Shown: positions 26,467-41,204, numbered from the stretch's first letter. The stretch is DNA of 64,000 nt from Cyprinodon diabolis (GCA_030533445.1 CM060068.1:32411510-32475509); one strand, 5' to 3'. A program made the numbers and translations. Notes: generated from the letters alone by a model not told the origin.

Positions 26467-29400
26467 ATTTGAAAAAAGGGAATACTTTAGCAAAGCACTA
26501 TCAGTTGGAGATCAAAAAAAGCAAGACGCAGTGTCCTTCGAGGTCAGACATTGTGGGCATGCAAATTTGTTTTCCTCAAATTCAAAGTTGCAGAAAGATT
26601 TTATTTCAAAAAAAGCATTAGACAAGCAGATAACCTTCGAAAGTGGGGACTCTTCAACACTTCACATGTCTTTCAACATGTGTGTAAAAACATTTCATGC
26701 TTTCTGACAATGTATGACCCTGCATTGTCAAAGAAAAATGCACTGTAAGCTGCTAGGCATGTCAAACCACAGTATGGGGTCCCTACTTGTGCTATAATCC
26801 CAGTCGTGGCCTTTTAACCCTCCGCAGCTCGCCATTCTCTCCGCCGCTCTAGCCCCTCTTTGCAACTGACAGTGGAACACGGAAAAACAAATGGAGACCT
26901 TGAAAACCATAAGGCACTACTTGTTTGCCCTCTAAGTTGTTTCTCTTTTTCTCACCTGGGTTTGTTTGTAGATTTAATCATGTTTACCTTAAAAATGCAA
27001 TGTCTTTGGAGGAACTAGCTCTTCTACATTCACATGCAGCCTGGGGATGCTATTGATTTGCTTTGCCGTAGCTGTCTCATCTCTGATACACAAACTGCTT
27101 TTTTTTCTTTTTAGTCAGGTAATGTTTTCCCACCTGTCAGAAAATTGTTGAAAGAGGAAATCTTGCTTGACACTAACCGACATGTTAAGATACAGGCTTG
27201 TTTTTAACGGCCTACTTTGAAAGAGATATACACAGAATATCTCCAGAAACGCCCAAAAGATTTTTGTTCAAGTACTTTCACGTGTGCTTTCCTTTTCTAT
27301 TCATGGGTTTAATAAGTACACTTTTGTGTTATTATGTTAGAAAATTAGAAAAAGGGTTTGGTAAACTTTTGGGTTTGAGTCATCCTTCTAAAATGCTCTT
27401 CTATTACGTTTAAAGCTACTATGTAAACTTGATTTCACTTTTCTCTGTTACCTCCCACCACCCCCATACTTTCACTAATAAAGCCACGTTCCCTGCTGAT
27501 GGAAAATTGTCGGTTTACTTCGCGCTACGGGGGGGCGGGCAATCAGTCCTTAGAAAAGCAGTGCCAGGTTAACCTGCTGTGATAGTGGACTCTCAGGAGA
27601 GTGCCCCACCTCTGCTTGACTTGCAGAGGCTCCGTTCACCAATAAGAGGCATGCCCACTGCACAATGGAGCTGTTCCCAACCTCTTCAGTTTAATATTAT
27701 AGACAACAATCCTCTGGTTCAAGCTCTGCATGCATAAAATTGTTTATTTTTCTTATCTTGTCTGATTTAATTTTTGGGAGAGATTGTAGTAGAAATCAGA
27801 ATCCTTTGTTTTCTTTTCTTTTTGCTTGCCAAAGCTGTTTCTGCCCCTTCCTAATTGTATGTGAACACTTGATTATTTTGAATGCCCTGCTTCCTCCTAG
27901 CTTAGCTGACTGTTGTGCCGTATGTTGAAACACAAAGGAGGGCCTTTGTGAGGCAATCGTGCCCGTCTCCTCTGCCCGTTCTCCAAAGGGATCTGTTAAT
28001 GGGACACTTGCAGTATGGGGGTTCACAAGTCGAGGATGGAAATGTGCAAAAGCAAGTTTCTTCACCTTTCTCTTGAACTGCAGGATCAAGCCAAATTGCA
28101 GTACTAAACAACACATTGTAATTCAGCTGTACTTTAAGTGCCTTTTAACAAGAGTCGGTTAAAGCATTTCTTATGCAGATGTCGTCTGAATCTTTTGCAA
28201 AACTGTGATTGCACATCTTTTGGTTGAAGATGCTTGGCTTTCTCTACGATATTTGCATCATAATAAGGATACATCGAAGGGTCCATAATGTAAATGGTAT
28301 GTTGTTTTTTATTTATAGGGAAAAAACCTATTTGGATTACCATGTGAACCACTGTCTTTCACACATTGCATACAGAATGAGAGCCTATCAAACAGACTCC
28401 AAAAATATTAAGACTAAGACGCACAAAGTGTATACAGAATGAAATTGCAATTAGCACATCTTCATGGCATTTCCAGTTCTTAAAGTGCAGCAGTGATGAA
28501 ATGTAAACACTGTGTGAGAAAAGTGTGTGGTGAAAAAAAAACACATTGATATGGAAGTACAGAGAGTTGGGTCATTTCAAGCACTTGGCATATTAGTAGC
28601 TGAGGAGTCATTTGCAAGCTAATCACAATTTTCATGCAAACCCTCTCATATTGATTTGACCATATTTGATTTAATGAAGTGAATTAATTGGACTGAATTG
28701 AAATTAGATGCTCTTTAGATTTCAAGAAAATTAGTCGGGCAGCCAGTTGCCAATTCATCCCATGCTGCTTTGCTTCTTCTTTCTGTCAACTTAGTGGATC
28801 TGTCTGCAACACAGATTTTCTTAAATTTAGCCTTTGCTGGAAAGAGGACATTAGGCGCTGAAGAGTTTGACATATAAGCCAATACCATGGGTGTTACTTA
28901 TTTTTTGTAGCTCGTTTGTATTTTTTACATCGATGCCTCCAGGTATCAGAGCTTTCATCTCATCAGAGCAGATAGTAAAAGATCCTGGGATATCAAGAAG
29001 ATAAGAAGTGTCTTTACTGAAAAAACAAAAATCCAAATTTTTGCTTACGAATCATTTTAATGATTGTCTGTTTTGAATATGTGATTACCCCACTCTAAAG
29101 TGATAATTATACCAGAAACCTTTAAAAAGGCTCAATTTTGTCTTTTCATACTGTAAATTGAAAAAAAAAAGCTTTCATAAATCTCAAACAGTTTTTAATA
29201 GAGCTCTTTTCAGTGCAGAAATATGCAGTTAAGTTAAAAAGAAAGGGTCAAAAGCAATCCAGAGAAGCACATTTCAGGTCTGTCCCACTCTTTTTCCACC
29301 ATGTTCCAAAACGGTTCCAGATAAAAGAATTAAGTGTGTGAGTGTAGGGCTGGAATAGGATTTGTAAGGCTTTTTTCTGTGGTTGAGAATCTCAGCCCAA

Positions 29401-30879
29401 AGAGAAGCATTTCTCTCCACACTTATGCTTTAATAAAATATTACTTTTTGGCACCAAATATAAACCACTCCACAACACTCTTATAAAAATCAGGATGCTT
29501 GTCGCTATGAAAGTTGCTTTGGTAGGATGAAACATAAAAAACAAAACTAAACAGAGATAAAATTAGTTAAAAACATTTAAATACGGGACAGTATATCCTG
29601 CAGTGTAAATGTAGTATTTTGGTAGAAACAACTTTTTCAAGCCTGATATGAAATGAAAATAATAGGAGATAAAACATGATGTTGCTGCCATTTTGCTGAA
29701 CAAACAGATAGGTTGACAACAAGTGGGCCACAAAGCTTCCATACTATATAGTACAGTGTGTAGCTGTTGTCCTGATGGAGCTGGTGATAGGTTTCATTGG
29801 AAATTCCTTTCTGCAAGCTGTTGTCTGTCACTTAATTAGCCTCCTGTTCTAGCATCATATGTTCCTCTTGTGTATTTATTTATGTTCAGGCGCAGCTGTG
29901 AGGAAAGTATGCATGTGTCATCTATCCAGCAGATCTGACTTGTTTATGTTTGCTCCTGTATATCCAACCACATGCAAAAAAAATGCTGCGAGACATTAGA
30001 AGAATCAGGAGCTTAGCTACATCCTTCTTTTTGCATCTTTAGAAAAATGGAAAAGCTGTAAAATGCATTAAAGTTTAAACTTAAAATTTGCTGGCACTAA
30101 AAAAAACCCTCAGATGATGATACAGCGTTTGAAAGAGAGTCTCTGCTAAATTGTTATAATCATCTAATGTCTTATCTATAGCAGACAATGTTTTTGGCAT
30201 CTACATTAAATACATTTGTGGGCTTCAGCAGCTGAAACTAACTATTGGTCAGAGTGAAGCGTGTTCTTCAATTTAAACCATAGCTTCTATTCATGTTAAC
30301 CCCCTTCATGTTTAGGTATTCCAATTAAAATTACTTAACATGTTCTATTCTCAGAGCCTGTTTCATAAGGGGAAGTTGGCTGATGCACCACCGCTTATTA
30401 CCTCTGCTTTCTGTGTAGATAAATATAGGCTTTGATGTAACAAATTATTTACTGCCAAATCATAGATTAAGCATCCATAACATGGCACCAAACTTAGTAT
30501 TTTTTTCTAATTGTGAGACATCATTGCAAATATAATTGTGAGTCCATTTGTATCTATACCAAACCATCTCATATACGTAAACCATTAAACATTAGTCAGT
30601 GTTCATTAGACATTAAAAAAATGAACCGTTGCGATCGCTCCTTTTGCAGAGCTGTTGTGTAGCTGCTGCTGTCCTTAGATGAATGAAAAACACAACACCA
30701 AACGACGATCTTTCCAATTCCTAGTTGAAACATTTCAAGTGAGACATGCAGAATGGCTCATTTTTAGGCATTAATGATAAATCAATAATCACAACTATAC
30801 AAAGAAACCATGCAAGTCCAACAAATCTTAAACATTTTGTAAGAGCTTTTCCAGAATGAAAAAAAAAACACAGATTGGC
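26467..30879. other. Non-coding sequence, no gene
   Basis: Unique AT-rich DNA. 27480-27680 is GC-richer (CTACGGGGGGGCGGGCAATC) and non-repetitive and might be regulatory. 28590-28760 is rich in TTAATTG/AATTAATTG cores. No ORF, RNA or mobile element is supported. Confidence 0.35.
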
Positions 30880-31060
30880 ACATTTTGGACAGATCCTCAA
30901 TTCACTACAAAGAGCACACAGAGACGATCATAAAAATCAACAAGAGGACCCTCACATGCATATCTTTGGAAATTTAGGAGTGCCAATTAACTTCACATGC
31001 ATGTCTTCACACTGTGGGTGGAGGCCAGAACTCACATATGTGGGGAAGGAATATGCAAAA
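30880..31060 (-). mobile_element. Degenerate SINE copy (same family as 32384-32700)
   Basis: As read on the plus strand, TTTGGACAGATCCTCAATTC, GCACACAGAGACGATC, GTGCCAATTAACTTCACATG and GCATGTCTTCACACTGTGGG follow, in order, the body of the better-preserved copy at 32.4-32.7 kb. Both the promoter end and the simple-repeat end are missing or unrecognisable. Boundaries are approximate. Confidence 0.55.
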
Positions 31061-32383
31061 TAAAAGTAGCTTAAGGGGAAAACAAAAAACCTGTAATTGA
31101 GGCTGCAACAGTGCAAACCAATGTTTGTCTCCACAGCCAAGGGGGGCTTTCAGGATGGAACACTGAAAATATAAATAATGTACACAATGAAACATTCTTT
31201 TGCTTTCATAGTTGAGAAAAATCAATGTTTGCTCTCCTTCACCCCTTGCTTTAATTTGGCAGCAAGACTGACCAAACACTGTGTTGGGATATCCATTGCA
31301 TCCCTTTTAGTCAATTTATTAAATTATTCCACTCTACCCAGGGTGCCAGAGCAACAGCAACATATTAATGTTTCTCCTTCAATCTGCATGTTTAATCTAC
31401 TTCTATAAATGTAGCACGTGACAAAAGGCTAAGGTGACCAGAAGATATACTCTGGTGCTGTAGAAATACACACACTGATGTTTTTGTGTCTCTATAGGAA
31501 AGCAGCTCCATTTCTTAGGGATCTCAATTCATCAATAAAGAGAGGAAATGATGACAGGAAGTGCAGGCTCCGCTAATTGGGAGGAAACGGCAGTTGAGAT
31601 TAGTGTGGGGAGAGGATGAGCGTGTAACCATTAAAAAGCTCCCCCAGTTCTTTTCACATTTAGTAAGGAGAATTGCTTTCACACTCATCAACGGCAAGAT
31701 TTTTCCCCCTTTTTTGTTAGCGTCTTTTATGACATAAGACAGTATATAGTATTCCCTTCTCCTCTGAAGAATATATTGCAAATCAGCATGGTTTTTCTGG
31801 TCAATTCAACTATGTTTATGTATACTTGACACAAGCTGAGCTGTTTGTGTCTAGATTTTACATAACATACTTAAAAAGAGATCAACTGTGTCTTTCTTTT
31901 TTGAAAGTTACCATATAGTAGGCCCTTTTTCCCAAGGATAAAAAACAAAGTATCATCAATCAAGCTGATGCAGTCAGTTCAAAGTTTGTTCTCATAAATG
32001 ACAGATTTTTGGAACATTTCCACCATACTAAATGAAAACACATTCCAAGCCTTTTTTTTTATAGGAGTGATGAGCAGAATTCCATCACTAGTGAAGGTTG
32101 TCTTTAAAATAAAGACTAAGTGGAATATTCAGTTTTAGGGTATGTCAGTTTAGAGTTGTTCAGGTAATATTGTAAAACAATATGGCAGTCTAACTCTGTG
32201 GCTTGGACCAGGGCTTGTACAAAATTTTGTACATGTTCTGCAACCTTATAAAGCTTTTTAGGATGAGTGATTTCTTATCATACATATATGAAAGAGATAG
32301 AGGTAAAATAAGATGAGCATTTGTCAGTTAACAACCAATTTTTTTAGATTACTAAATATCCACCTGTTGGCAGTAAGAGTTTT
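31061..32383. other. Non-coding sequence, nothing recognisable
   Basis: No gene, RNA or repeat signature that I can support. Confidence 0.4.
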
Positions 32384-32700
32384 TCCATCCATCCATTTTC
32401 TAACACATTAATCCCAAGTGGAGTCACGAGAGGTGCTGGTGCCTATCTCCAGCTGTCTACACCCTGGACAGTCCATCGCAGGGCAACACAGAGACAAACA
32501 GGACAAACAACCATTCACACACCTACAAGGGGACTTTAGAGAAGCCAGTTAACCTAACAGTCATGTTTTTGGACTGTAGGAGGAAGCCGGGGAACCAACA
32601 CATGTTCAGGGAGAACATGCAAACTCCATTCAGAAAGACCCCGGGCTGGGAATTGAACCCAGAACCTTCTTCTGCAAGGCAGCAGTGCTACCCACTGCTG
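32384..32700 (-). mobile_element. tRNA-derived teleost SINE, near full length
   Basis: On the minus strand it begins with a tRNA-like head: GTGGGTAGCACTGCTGCC resembles an A box, and GGGTTCAATTCCC (plus-strand 32648-32660) is a pol III B box. The body follows with GTTTGCATGTTCTCCC, CCTCCTACAGTCCAAAAACA and GGAGATAGGCACCAGC, and it ends in an ATGG-rich tail (CCATCCATCC on the plus strand). This repeat is very common in percomorph fish genomes. No clear target duplication was seen. Confidence 0.75.
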
Positions 32701-34240
32701 TGGAATTTTTATCCCCTTACCTTTAATCTGTTTCTGATAAATAAAACCCAGAGCAACCAACTCTAATCTGCAAATGCTGCTGTTTTACCATTTTCAACAA
32801 AACCAACAAATTTCAATTGCAGCACTGCAACATAGAAGTTTTTGGATGTCCAACTCTTTTTATTGGATGGGCATCATGTTCCCTGACCAGGAAAATCATG
32901 GCAGTATTTGAAAGGATCAGCTGCTGCAACATGGAAGCCCAGACGATGGAAGAGGTGGAAGAGAGGGAAAAATGGTGGCGGTAAGGGTGTTTGAAGGGCA
33001 AGCGCCAGCTGTGAGTATGAAAGAGGCCAGATGCGGTTCTCAGACAGACAGTAGTTTAGGCCTACCCCAAAACTCACAACCCCGGAAGCAGCAAAAGATG
33101 GTGGGTGTGTAAAAAAATAAAAATAAAAGAAAGAAAGTGGAATTTGCCCTTTATTGTATTAACAGAGAAATTGAAAAAAAAAGCAAGGATTCAAGAGCTT
33201 TGTAGTGTGCTTGATTTTTTAGAAAATGGAACAGATGTGGAAGATGAATTGTCTTCAAAACACAAGAAAAAAGGACTTCAAAAAAGATAAAATGTGAATT
33301 TTATCAGTATCACCTGTTTATTAAATAAGGCTGATAATACAATCGGCTTTCTTCGACCTTATTTCCCTACATTCACAAAGATTCAGTGCATCACATGAGG
33401 GAAATTTCAAGGCATTATGAATTATTTAACAAAAAAAAAAAAAGTGGGTGGGGGATGATGGTTGGGGGAGGACAAAACCACTGCGGGTGGTAATTCAGAG
33501 CAAAAGTGGACTGGGAAGAGTTTGTGTTAACTGAGATTAGGCTCCGTGGCATAAATACAGCGCAGAAAATTCCACTGTCTCTGGCTTTCATGTTGGCAAT
33601 GAAAATGAGATGTGTTGAACCAAGACTTGCAGTGGTAACACAGTGATAAACAAATAAAACACCACATGAATACCCAATTAGTGCCTTGAGTGCAGTAGCG
33701 TATTTGGGTTGGCTGGGAATAGCCAGAACCACAGCTTGGAAACTCTGCACGGGATCATCACAGTTCATCATGCACAATGGCTGCTATGCTGCTGAGATTC
33801 AGTTCCACGATGAGTAGTCTGTGTAGATTTTTTGCACACTTTCTTTTCATGTAAGCAGTACGTTATAATGCCAAGACAAATAAGATATGTGCTTTGCCTA
33901 ATTTGAGATGTGAGATGAAAGGGGGCTCTCTCTTTTTTCTTCCATCTCATGAGGATATATTTGATCTGGTGCTTTAGGGCTGTGTGGATTTTTCATTTCA
34001 AAATTTTTCTCTTTTTTGTTTTATGAAAACCTTTGTTTTGCCGAACTGGTCCCAAAGCCTCCTCTGCAGCCTGTGGTTTGCCAACGATAACTCGAAAGGA
34101 CAAGTTATGTTTGAGAGAGGGTTGCTCAATCCAATATTTCCTAAACTTTTTCACCAGTTTCTTGTTACAAGCAGAAATGTGTGATAAAGCAAAGTAAAGC
34201 ATTGCATCACTGAGAAGTGAAAGGATACTTTGGCTTTTCG
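32701..34240. other. Non-coding sequence, nothing recognisable
   Basis: No gene signal. The short ORFs have no family motif. Confidence 0.4.
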
Positions 34241-34411
34241 CCATCCATCCATCCATCCATCCATCCATCCATCCATCCATCCATCCATCCATCCATCCAT
34301 CCATCCATCCATCCATCCATCCATCCATTTTCTGTCACGCTTATCCTTGCTGTGCCTATCTCCAGCTGTCAATGGGCGAGAGGTAGGGTCCAGCCTGGAG
34401 AGGTCGCAAGT
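34241..34411 (-). mobile_element. Truncated SINE with an expanded (ATCC)22 tail
   Basis: 34241-34328 is a pure CCAT array of 22 units. It is followed directly by CCATTTTCTGTCACGCTTA and TGTGCCTATCTCCAGCTGTC, which match the tail-proximal body of the SINE at 32384-32460. The match stops at about 34411. This indicates that the tetranucleotide array is the expanded tail of a 5'-truncated copy. Confidence 0.75.
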
Positions 34412-37400
34412 ACAAATACAAATAAAAATCGGAAATGTATTTAATAATTTTGCAAGCAGCCCGCTGCAGTCTGAAACTTTAGATAAATTCCAGATGAATG
34501 GATGGTCTTTAAGCACACCAAAACGTAAAAAAAGTCCACTTCGGACAACAATATCCCAGGCTTTGGATATTGTATCACCAGTTCAGGAAAGAATCTATGA
34601 ACATAACAAATATTAGTAAAGCTTGTTACATACCCTGCAAGAACAAAAATGCTTTTGTTCTTGAGATGGCAACAACTTTAGTTTTGTTTTCTCCAAGGAC
34701 TCAGACTTTACAAGAAGCTCAGCTTTTTAAGAAGCTCAGCTTTTAAAATGAGGAGCGCCCCTCCACTGTCACTGTTTATGTCACACCGGCATAAGAAAAC
34801 AACACATTAGCCATGTTTCCATGCGACTTAAATGCACATTTTAAGCTAACGTTAAAATGGTCAAAATAAAGGAAATAATAATTTTTAATATTTCCATTTT
34901 TGTTTTGAGCTGATTAACCATGTGACAAACCGTAATGTTGTCACACATTTTTAAGCATTGTTACGCTGTCATGCATGGCTGTAACAAACAGGAAGTAGAG
35001 GCTGCAATCTAGCTCAGACCTTGGATCAGTAATGGAGGAAAGTTTTAATGACTTTTCTGCTATCGAGGAACTTGTAATTAAGTTAAAATGTCAGCTAGTA
35101 ATGGCAATTTTTTTTCCTCCCATGTTCACGGTCATAATAGGAACATCAAGGAAGACAGCGTCAGCAGAAGCAGATGATCTGTCATGCAAATTTAAAGTTC
35201 CCTACATCATAACTGATCCAAAACAAGTGTTTCCATCTCCTGTTTTGCACATTAACCTTTTTAACCCTCAACAGAGAGTTAAAAAAAGAAAAAAATAATA
35301 ATTTGAGGTAGTTTTTTTCAATGTTGCTATTTGCATCAAGCTTTTCTGATGCGATACTTTAAAACATGCACTGAAAAATGAAGAAAATTAATCTAGTCAT
35401 TCAAGAGGTATTTTGCAGATTTATTAAGGAGTATAATGAAAACAAAATGTACAAAACTTTTAAGTTTTATCATGAAAATATTTGTATCTTCTCTCCGTAT
35501 CACAGAGTAAATTCTCAAATCCACCCATTAAGTTACAGTTACTGTATTTATGTCCATCAATATCATTGCGTTACAGTTACCTGTACACATTTTTTTCCCG
35601 AAAAAAGAAACCAACCAACACAGAAAAGGAAAATCACCTCAGCTTCTACTACTTGACGACATACGTCCAAATCCCCAAATTCTTTTAAGAAGGCTGCAAG
35701 AAAAAAGGTCTGTCCTGATGGTGTGTCAAAAACACGGAAAGAAAACCTTTAAGATATAGCTATGTTAATAAAAATACAACATTTGCTTCTAACAGTTGTC
35801 ACAAAGATAACAAATTTTCCGCTTCTCATTTAGCACGCAGTGATCTAAATGAGCTCCGCCAATCATGTGTAGTGGAAGAATGGAAACATGACAGTCAATG
35901 AAACACAACCATAGAGACAGAACGACACACTTGAAGGAATTTCCCCTGGTTGGATGAAGCCAACGTTTTTTTTTTGCCAACATTGTATATTCTGTAGAAA
36001 ACAAACAATTTACATCACATTGAACACACATATTCCCCCATGATGAGGACATCATGCAGAGGGGATGCTTTTGAACAACAGGCCAAAAGAAGCTGGGAGT
36101 TGATGGGTATATAAAGCCAACTACAGGTAAACTGTTAAAAATGTGTTTGACTTTGGAGAAAAAACTTCCAGTAGTAAGATGACAGTAACATATAAAATGA
36201 ATTGTGATAAAATGACTTAGATCCAAGTATACTTATGCATTTACATGTTCAAAGTTGCCTGCTTTGACAATTATGTATTCCATTTATATCCCTTACTGTG
36301 GTTGTAGCAAGACTAAATCAGAAAAGGTTTAAAGCTTATTACTATAGTGGTTATAAAGGCAATGTATGTAAAAAAACAAACAAACATGAAAACATAAAAC
36401 ATGTTAAAAAAATGATAAATAATGACAATAGGTCAAATCCTACACAGGGCAGTTTTGATACGTACACTTAATTTAGTGTCTCATTGAACTTGTTAAAACA
36501 AAGTTTTGTCTTTGCTATTTTTAAAATTCCATCCAAATCGTCCATTGTGCTTCATTAGTGTCAGCTGTCTCTCCAGAGGTGTTCTAACATGGCAGATGGC
36601 ACCATTTATCAAGGGTGACGCCTGTGCACATGAATGCCCGTGCCCCTCCATCACACACGTGCAAACACTTACTACGGGTTTCAGGACACTTAGAGAGAAA
36701 AACACGGCATAAAACATTTAATATATTTCATTTAAGTTTTGCATTTTGCTCGAGTTCAAACCTAACAGAGGATGAAATACACAGATGATCCTACAGGGAT
36801 CTTGCCAACTAAAGCCCTCAGGGTTTTAAATTGGTCTAAGATGACTATTTAATCCAAATAGTAACCTTTAAAAGATTGATTTAGTTTTATTGCTGAACAA
36901 AGTTGGTCGAGTTTGAATCAATTACAATATCACTCTCCTCCAGGTTCCTGCACTTTCTGCATAAAATGAACCTTTTTTTGGTCCCAGTTCCTTACCATGC
37001 ACATTGAGGGGTATATTCTTGGCCCCATTTAAATGTCTTCCACTTAACGGTGACTGCAGTTCTGCCACTCTATGCATTAACCTTTGCTGCGGTATTTAAT
37101 TAAAGTTTCACACCTGTACCTCCACCACTATCATTTTCAGCCTCCTCCTCAACAGAGCTGCAGCAGACTGAAAGCATGCTTCAAGTACATGGCAATTAGC
37201 ATGACCTTAAAAACACCATGAAAGCCTCAGCGCTGAGACCCCCCCTCCCTAACCAATGCACATTTTCCTTTGCCCAGCAGACCACAAGTTTTGCCTGCCG
37301 GTTTTTCCTTGACCCCTGTGCATTGCGGCAGCGCTCACACTCAGTGGGGTACAAGCGATTAAATATGGTCTCTCTACCTCATGGTGGCCAGAGGAAACCA

Positions 37401-40400
37401 CATCAAGATACAAGCAGGGGGTTGTGGGTCCACACGATTCCTAAGGGAGTCTATCTTGTGTCTCGACCCCAAATCACTGTTACTCAAGCTGCAAGAAAAA
37501 GAACTGACTGCTGTCAGGTTGAAATCAGTATCCTCAAGGGTAGATCTTTTTTTATCACCGATGTAAAGATATTTTGAAGTACAATACCATACAATCAAAA
37601 ATATTAATCATTTTACATAAAACTATAGAAGATCTTTTTTACTTATAAAAACAAAACATAAACAACAGAATGATGTTTGTAGGAAGAGGATTTTCTGATA
37701 GACTTCCCACCAATCGAGAAGACTTCTCAGAAACTTTTCACTATAGTGTTAAATGTGGTCAAAACAATGTTTTACTCTTCAAAATATGTTTCTGAGATTG
37801 TAAAACCATGCGAAATTGGAGCCTGTGAAATTACACATATTAAACAGTTTACTTAAGGCAAATAATCGTCTTCTTCTAATTTTAACCTCAATAAGCTTTT
37901 GAAATCCATAGAAAAGCCATATTAATTTAAGATTTAAAAAATATCTGAGGCTCTTTTGTCGGATTAAAAGCACCCTTCTAATAGCCTTTAAGTAGTTATT
38001 AAACATATAGATATTTTTAACATAGCGTTAAAAATCAGTCATCCAAAAAAGTTAACCAAGTAAGAATGAAAAGCATGTAGAAGACCGAATGTCTAAAAGG
38101 ACTGTTGAATCATTGCAACTTATCTAATTTGTACAAATGTAAATTTAAAAACTGTGATACATATATTGTATTATAGAATTTACGTATATAAAGTAAAGTA
38201 TTTTCTCCTGTTTATCAAACAAAATTCTCAGTAAAATTTAATTTTAATTTTCGCTTAAAAAAGTACAAAAAATTGCAATACTTTCAACATCAGCACCTTT
38301 ATATATGAACACATGGCTGTCATAACAGCAGAAAGGTCATCACAGAGTCATGTCATGTTATGTTAACAGCAGAAGGTGATCTGCAGGTTCCCCCACATGA
38401 GCAAATCAAGTCTTATCAGAACTGCTTATCACACAGTACATTGCCTACAATAACAACGTCTGCAATTATTGACCAGATAAATGTCCTGCACAGGGTCACA
38501 AGTCCACACATGATTAGCCACTCATACATGCATGGATGAGCATAAGATGTGTGCCTGTGTCCACACATGCATACACCTTGCCAGCCTCTGCGGACCCCCC
38601 GTGTGGTCAAGAGCACCAGCGCCCCTGTGGTGTTTTGCCCTATGGTATCATGCTGGGCTGATATTTCTGTCTGCTTGGATGGCTACTTGACATGGTGTTT
38701 ATTTGGATTGGCAACTTGTTTTCATTCGAATCGATATCCAGTGTAGAGGAAGGGAGAGTTTGGCTGAGGAAGGGATTGGCCATTCAGGAACCTGTCTGCC
38801 CTGACATGAAGAACAGGGTCAGGTGGATGCCTAGAGTCTGAGTGTGAAAAGGGGAAATATTTCTACGGTAGAAAACTATGTTTGAATTCAAATGAATTTG
38901 CTAACTGTACAAATCTATCAGACAGTGAGCAAATTTCTTGTCCACAGTTTTATTTCAGTGAGGCAAATATGGCTTCATAATACTGTGGTGTCAGGATTCT
39001 GCCAAAAGTCGACGAAAGCAATAAATATTATCATGAGAAGCTTTACTTCATACACCCAATGTTTAACGCATGTTTAACGTGTTAGATGAGCAAATAGAGT
39101 ACCATTGGCCCCAATGTATCACAAACGAGTTCTTGGTCCTTCTCTGGGCACATTTGGTTTGATGTCCTCCTGATCTGCATGCTCCTGGTAACTTGTGCCA
39201 CTTTGAAGATGTTACCCACCGAGAAAAACAACCCACCTCTGATTGGCTACTTTTCAGGAAATCCTGCATATTGAGTTGTGACACGTTTCCAACCAGCCTA
39301 AACTGTCTTCCCCTTTCCAGCTAACATTTGAGGTAGCAGAAACAATTGGGTTAATTGATCAAAAAAAATTTTTTTTTTTTGTAGATTTCCTAAAACCCTT
39401 TTAAACGGTCACCCTACAGCCAACCAGAATCAAGTATTCCCCCAGACTATGATTTATTTCGTGATGACTTTCCTTACCATCTTCCAACTTCAAGAGAAGA
39501 GGTTAGCCTGAAGTTGCTTTGCTAGTAGGAAGAGAAGTACAGCCTCAAGAGGCAGGATTCCCAGAAAAGTACAGGTGGGTTGCTTTGTCCGGTGGGTAAC
39601 GCCTTCAAAATGACAAAAGTTGCTAGGAGTGCACAGAAACACAGAAAAAGCTCAGAAAAAATGTGAGCAGGTGGGAAGCTTCCTGCATGGGGAAATCAGT
39701 CCACACGCACACAGATAAGGAACATGCACTCATGTGTGTGATATACAGTAGCAGCAATTCCCAGTCAAACGCCAGCTGATTGGCAGACTACACCCCTGGG
39801 ACTCCCAGCAAAAACTTCCAGCCACTGGCCTTCTCTTGCGCGTGCTTGTTATTACTCTGACTCCACCGTTTTACTGAATTACTGGGTCTGACCAGGAGAT
39901 GATGCTTCTCTCTAGATCTTGATGTAAGCACATCATTGCAGAAAGAATATTTTAGTACAAAGGTTGATGTTTAGCCAACCAAGGACCCATCAAGGAAAGT
40001 GGGGAAATTTTGAATGGCTGCTACTATATTAGGGTTCTTTGGTACTCTATTTACACGTGTCACACGTCAAACAGGCCTGTGATGATGTGAGTAGTAGTTT
40101 ATGAGGGTCTGTTGGAACTAAATCTGCTCGTAGGAGCATTTATTGAGTGTCTGCACTTTTGGCAGAATCCGGACTCCATATTTTGCTAGTTAGAGTCACT
40201 GTGACGCAGAAAATAAAATCCTAAACTTCACTGAGTTTTTGGGGTGATTGAAAGTGATTGCTATTTAGACCTGTTCTTGAATATCATCCAGTATCATCCA
40301 GTATATATAAGTACAGGTATATCCAAACCGGAGGTAGTGAAGTTTTTAATAAAAATTAACTTGCAAACTGTGTCAGTGCAACAAACCTGCATAACAACAC

Positions 40401-41106
40401 CAAAAGAGGAATGTGTTATTTTTCATTCAGGGTTGAATCTTTTTGCATTTATATGGGATGAATTGTGCAAAAATCCCATATTTTTTTGCAGACTTCAAGA
40501 TAATAGCTCTGTCAAGGGACGACCAATAAAATGTCATCAGAGTGAAATGGGAGTTAAGTGAAGGGGAAAAAGCTGAATATTCACACTCATTTGGCTGACA
40601 CCTAGGGGACTGCAGTCACTCATGTTTGCATTGATATGCATTGTATTATGTTCTCCTCACCCGCTCACAGTGACAATCAACAGCTTTAACACCTTTGCTT
40701 TAATTTAATTAAAGCTTGGCCTGTCAAGGTGAAAACTTGATTTGCACACATACAAGCATTCCCGCTTGTGCTTGCCCACGCATACACAAAGAACACAAGG
40801 GTCACTGTACATGGAGGTGGACCAATTATGTCTGTATGGATAATTAGGCAGGCTAAATGTTTGTCCAAGCAGAGCAGAGCAGGTGGGAGGAAGAAGTGAC
40901 AGACCAGTACATTTAGCTTTGAGTCACTCATTTTTTCTAGATTTAGCCTTTTTAGGGCCATTCTTTTCTCTGGTGGGTACCTTCAGGGAAATCACATAAA
41001 GGAGAGATTTAACACTCTTGAGTCTTAATCTTTACTATTTAATTCTGAATCACCAATGAAGGTTAAGTCAAAATGCACCTGAAAATTTGTGATATAGCAA
41101 AGTAAT

Positions 41107-41109
<3 letters not shown>
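34412..41109. other. Gene-free sequence
   Basis: 6.7 kb of AT-rich unique DNA. Small local features: a 17-bp tandem duplication with AAGAAGCTCAGCTTTTT at 34712-34745, ATCATCCAGT repeated at about 40284-40303, and A/T runs at 39360-39382. No ORF, RNA or mobile element is convincingly seen. Parts at 34800-35370 (CCATGTTTCCATGCGAC near one end) may be an old DNA element, unproven. Confidence 0.35.

Positions 41110-41204
<95 letters not shown>

Noticed and set aside
32648..32660. Possible tRNA gene from the B-box-like sequence
   Set aside because: Only a pol III promoter-like head is present, with no cloverleaf; the surrounding sequence is a SINE.
33993..34616. ORFs with Trp-Met-Asp-Gly or His-Pro-Ser-Ile repeats
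   Set aside because: Translation of the SINE-tail (ATCC)n array; not a repeat protein.
34800..35370. Possible DNA transposon with CCATGTTTCCATGCGAC-like end
   Set aside because: No matching inverted end or target duplication could be found by eye.
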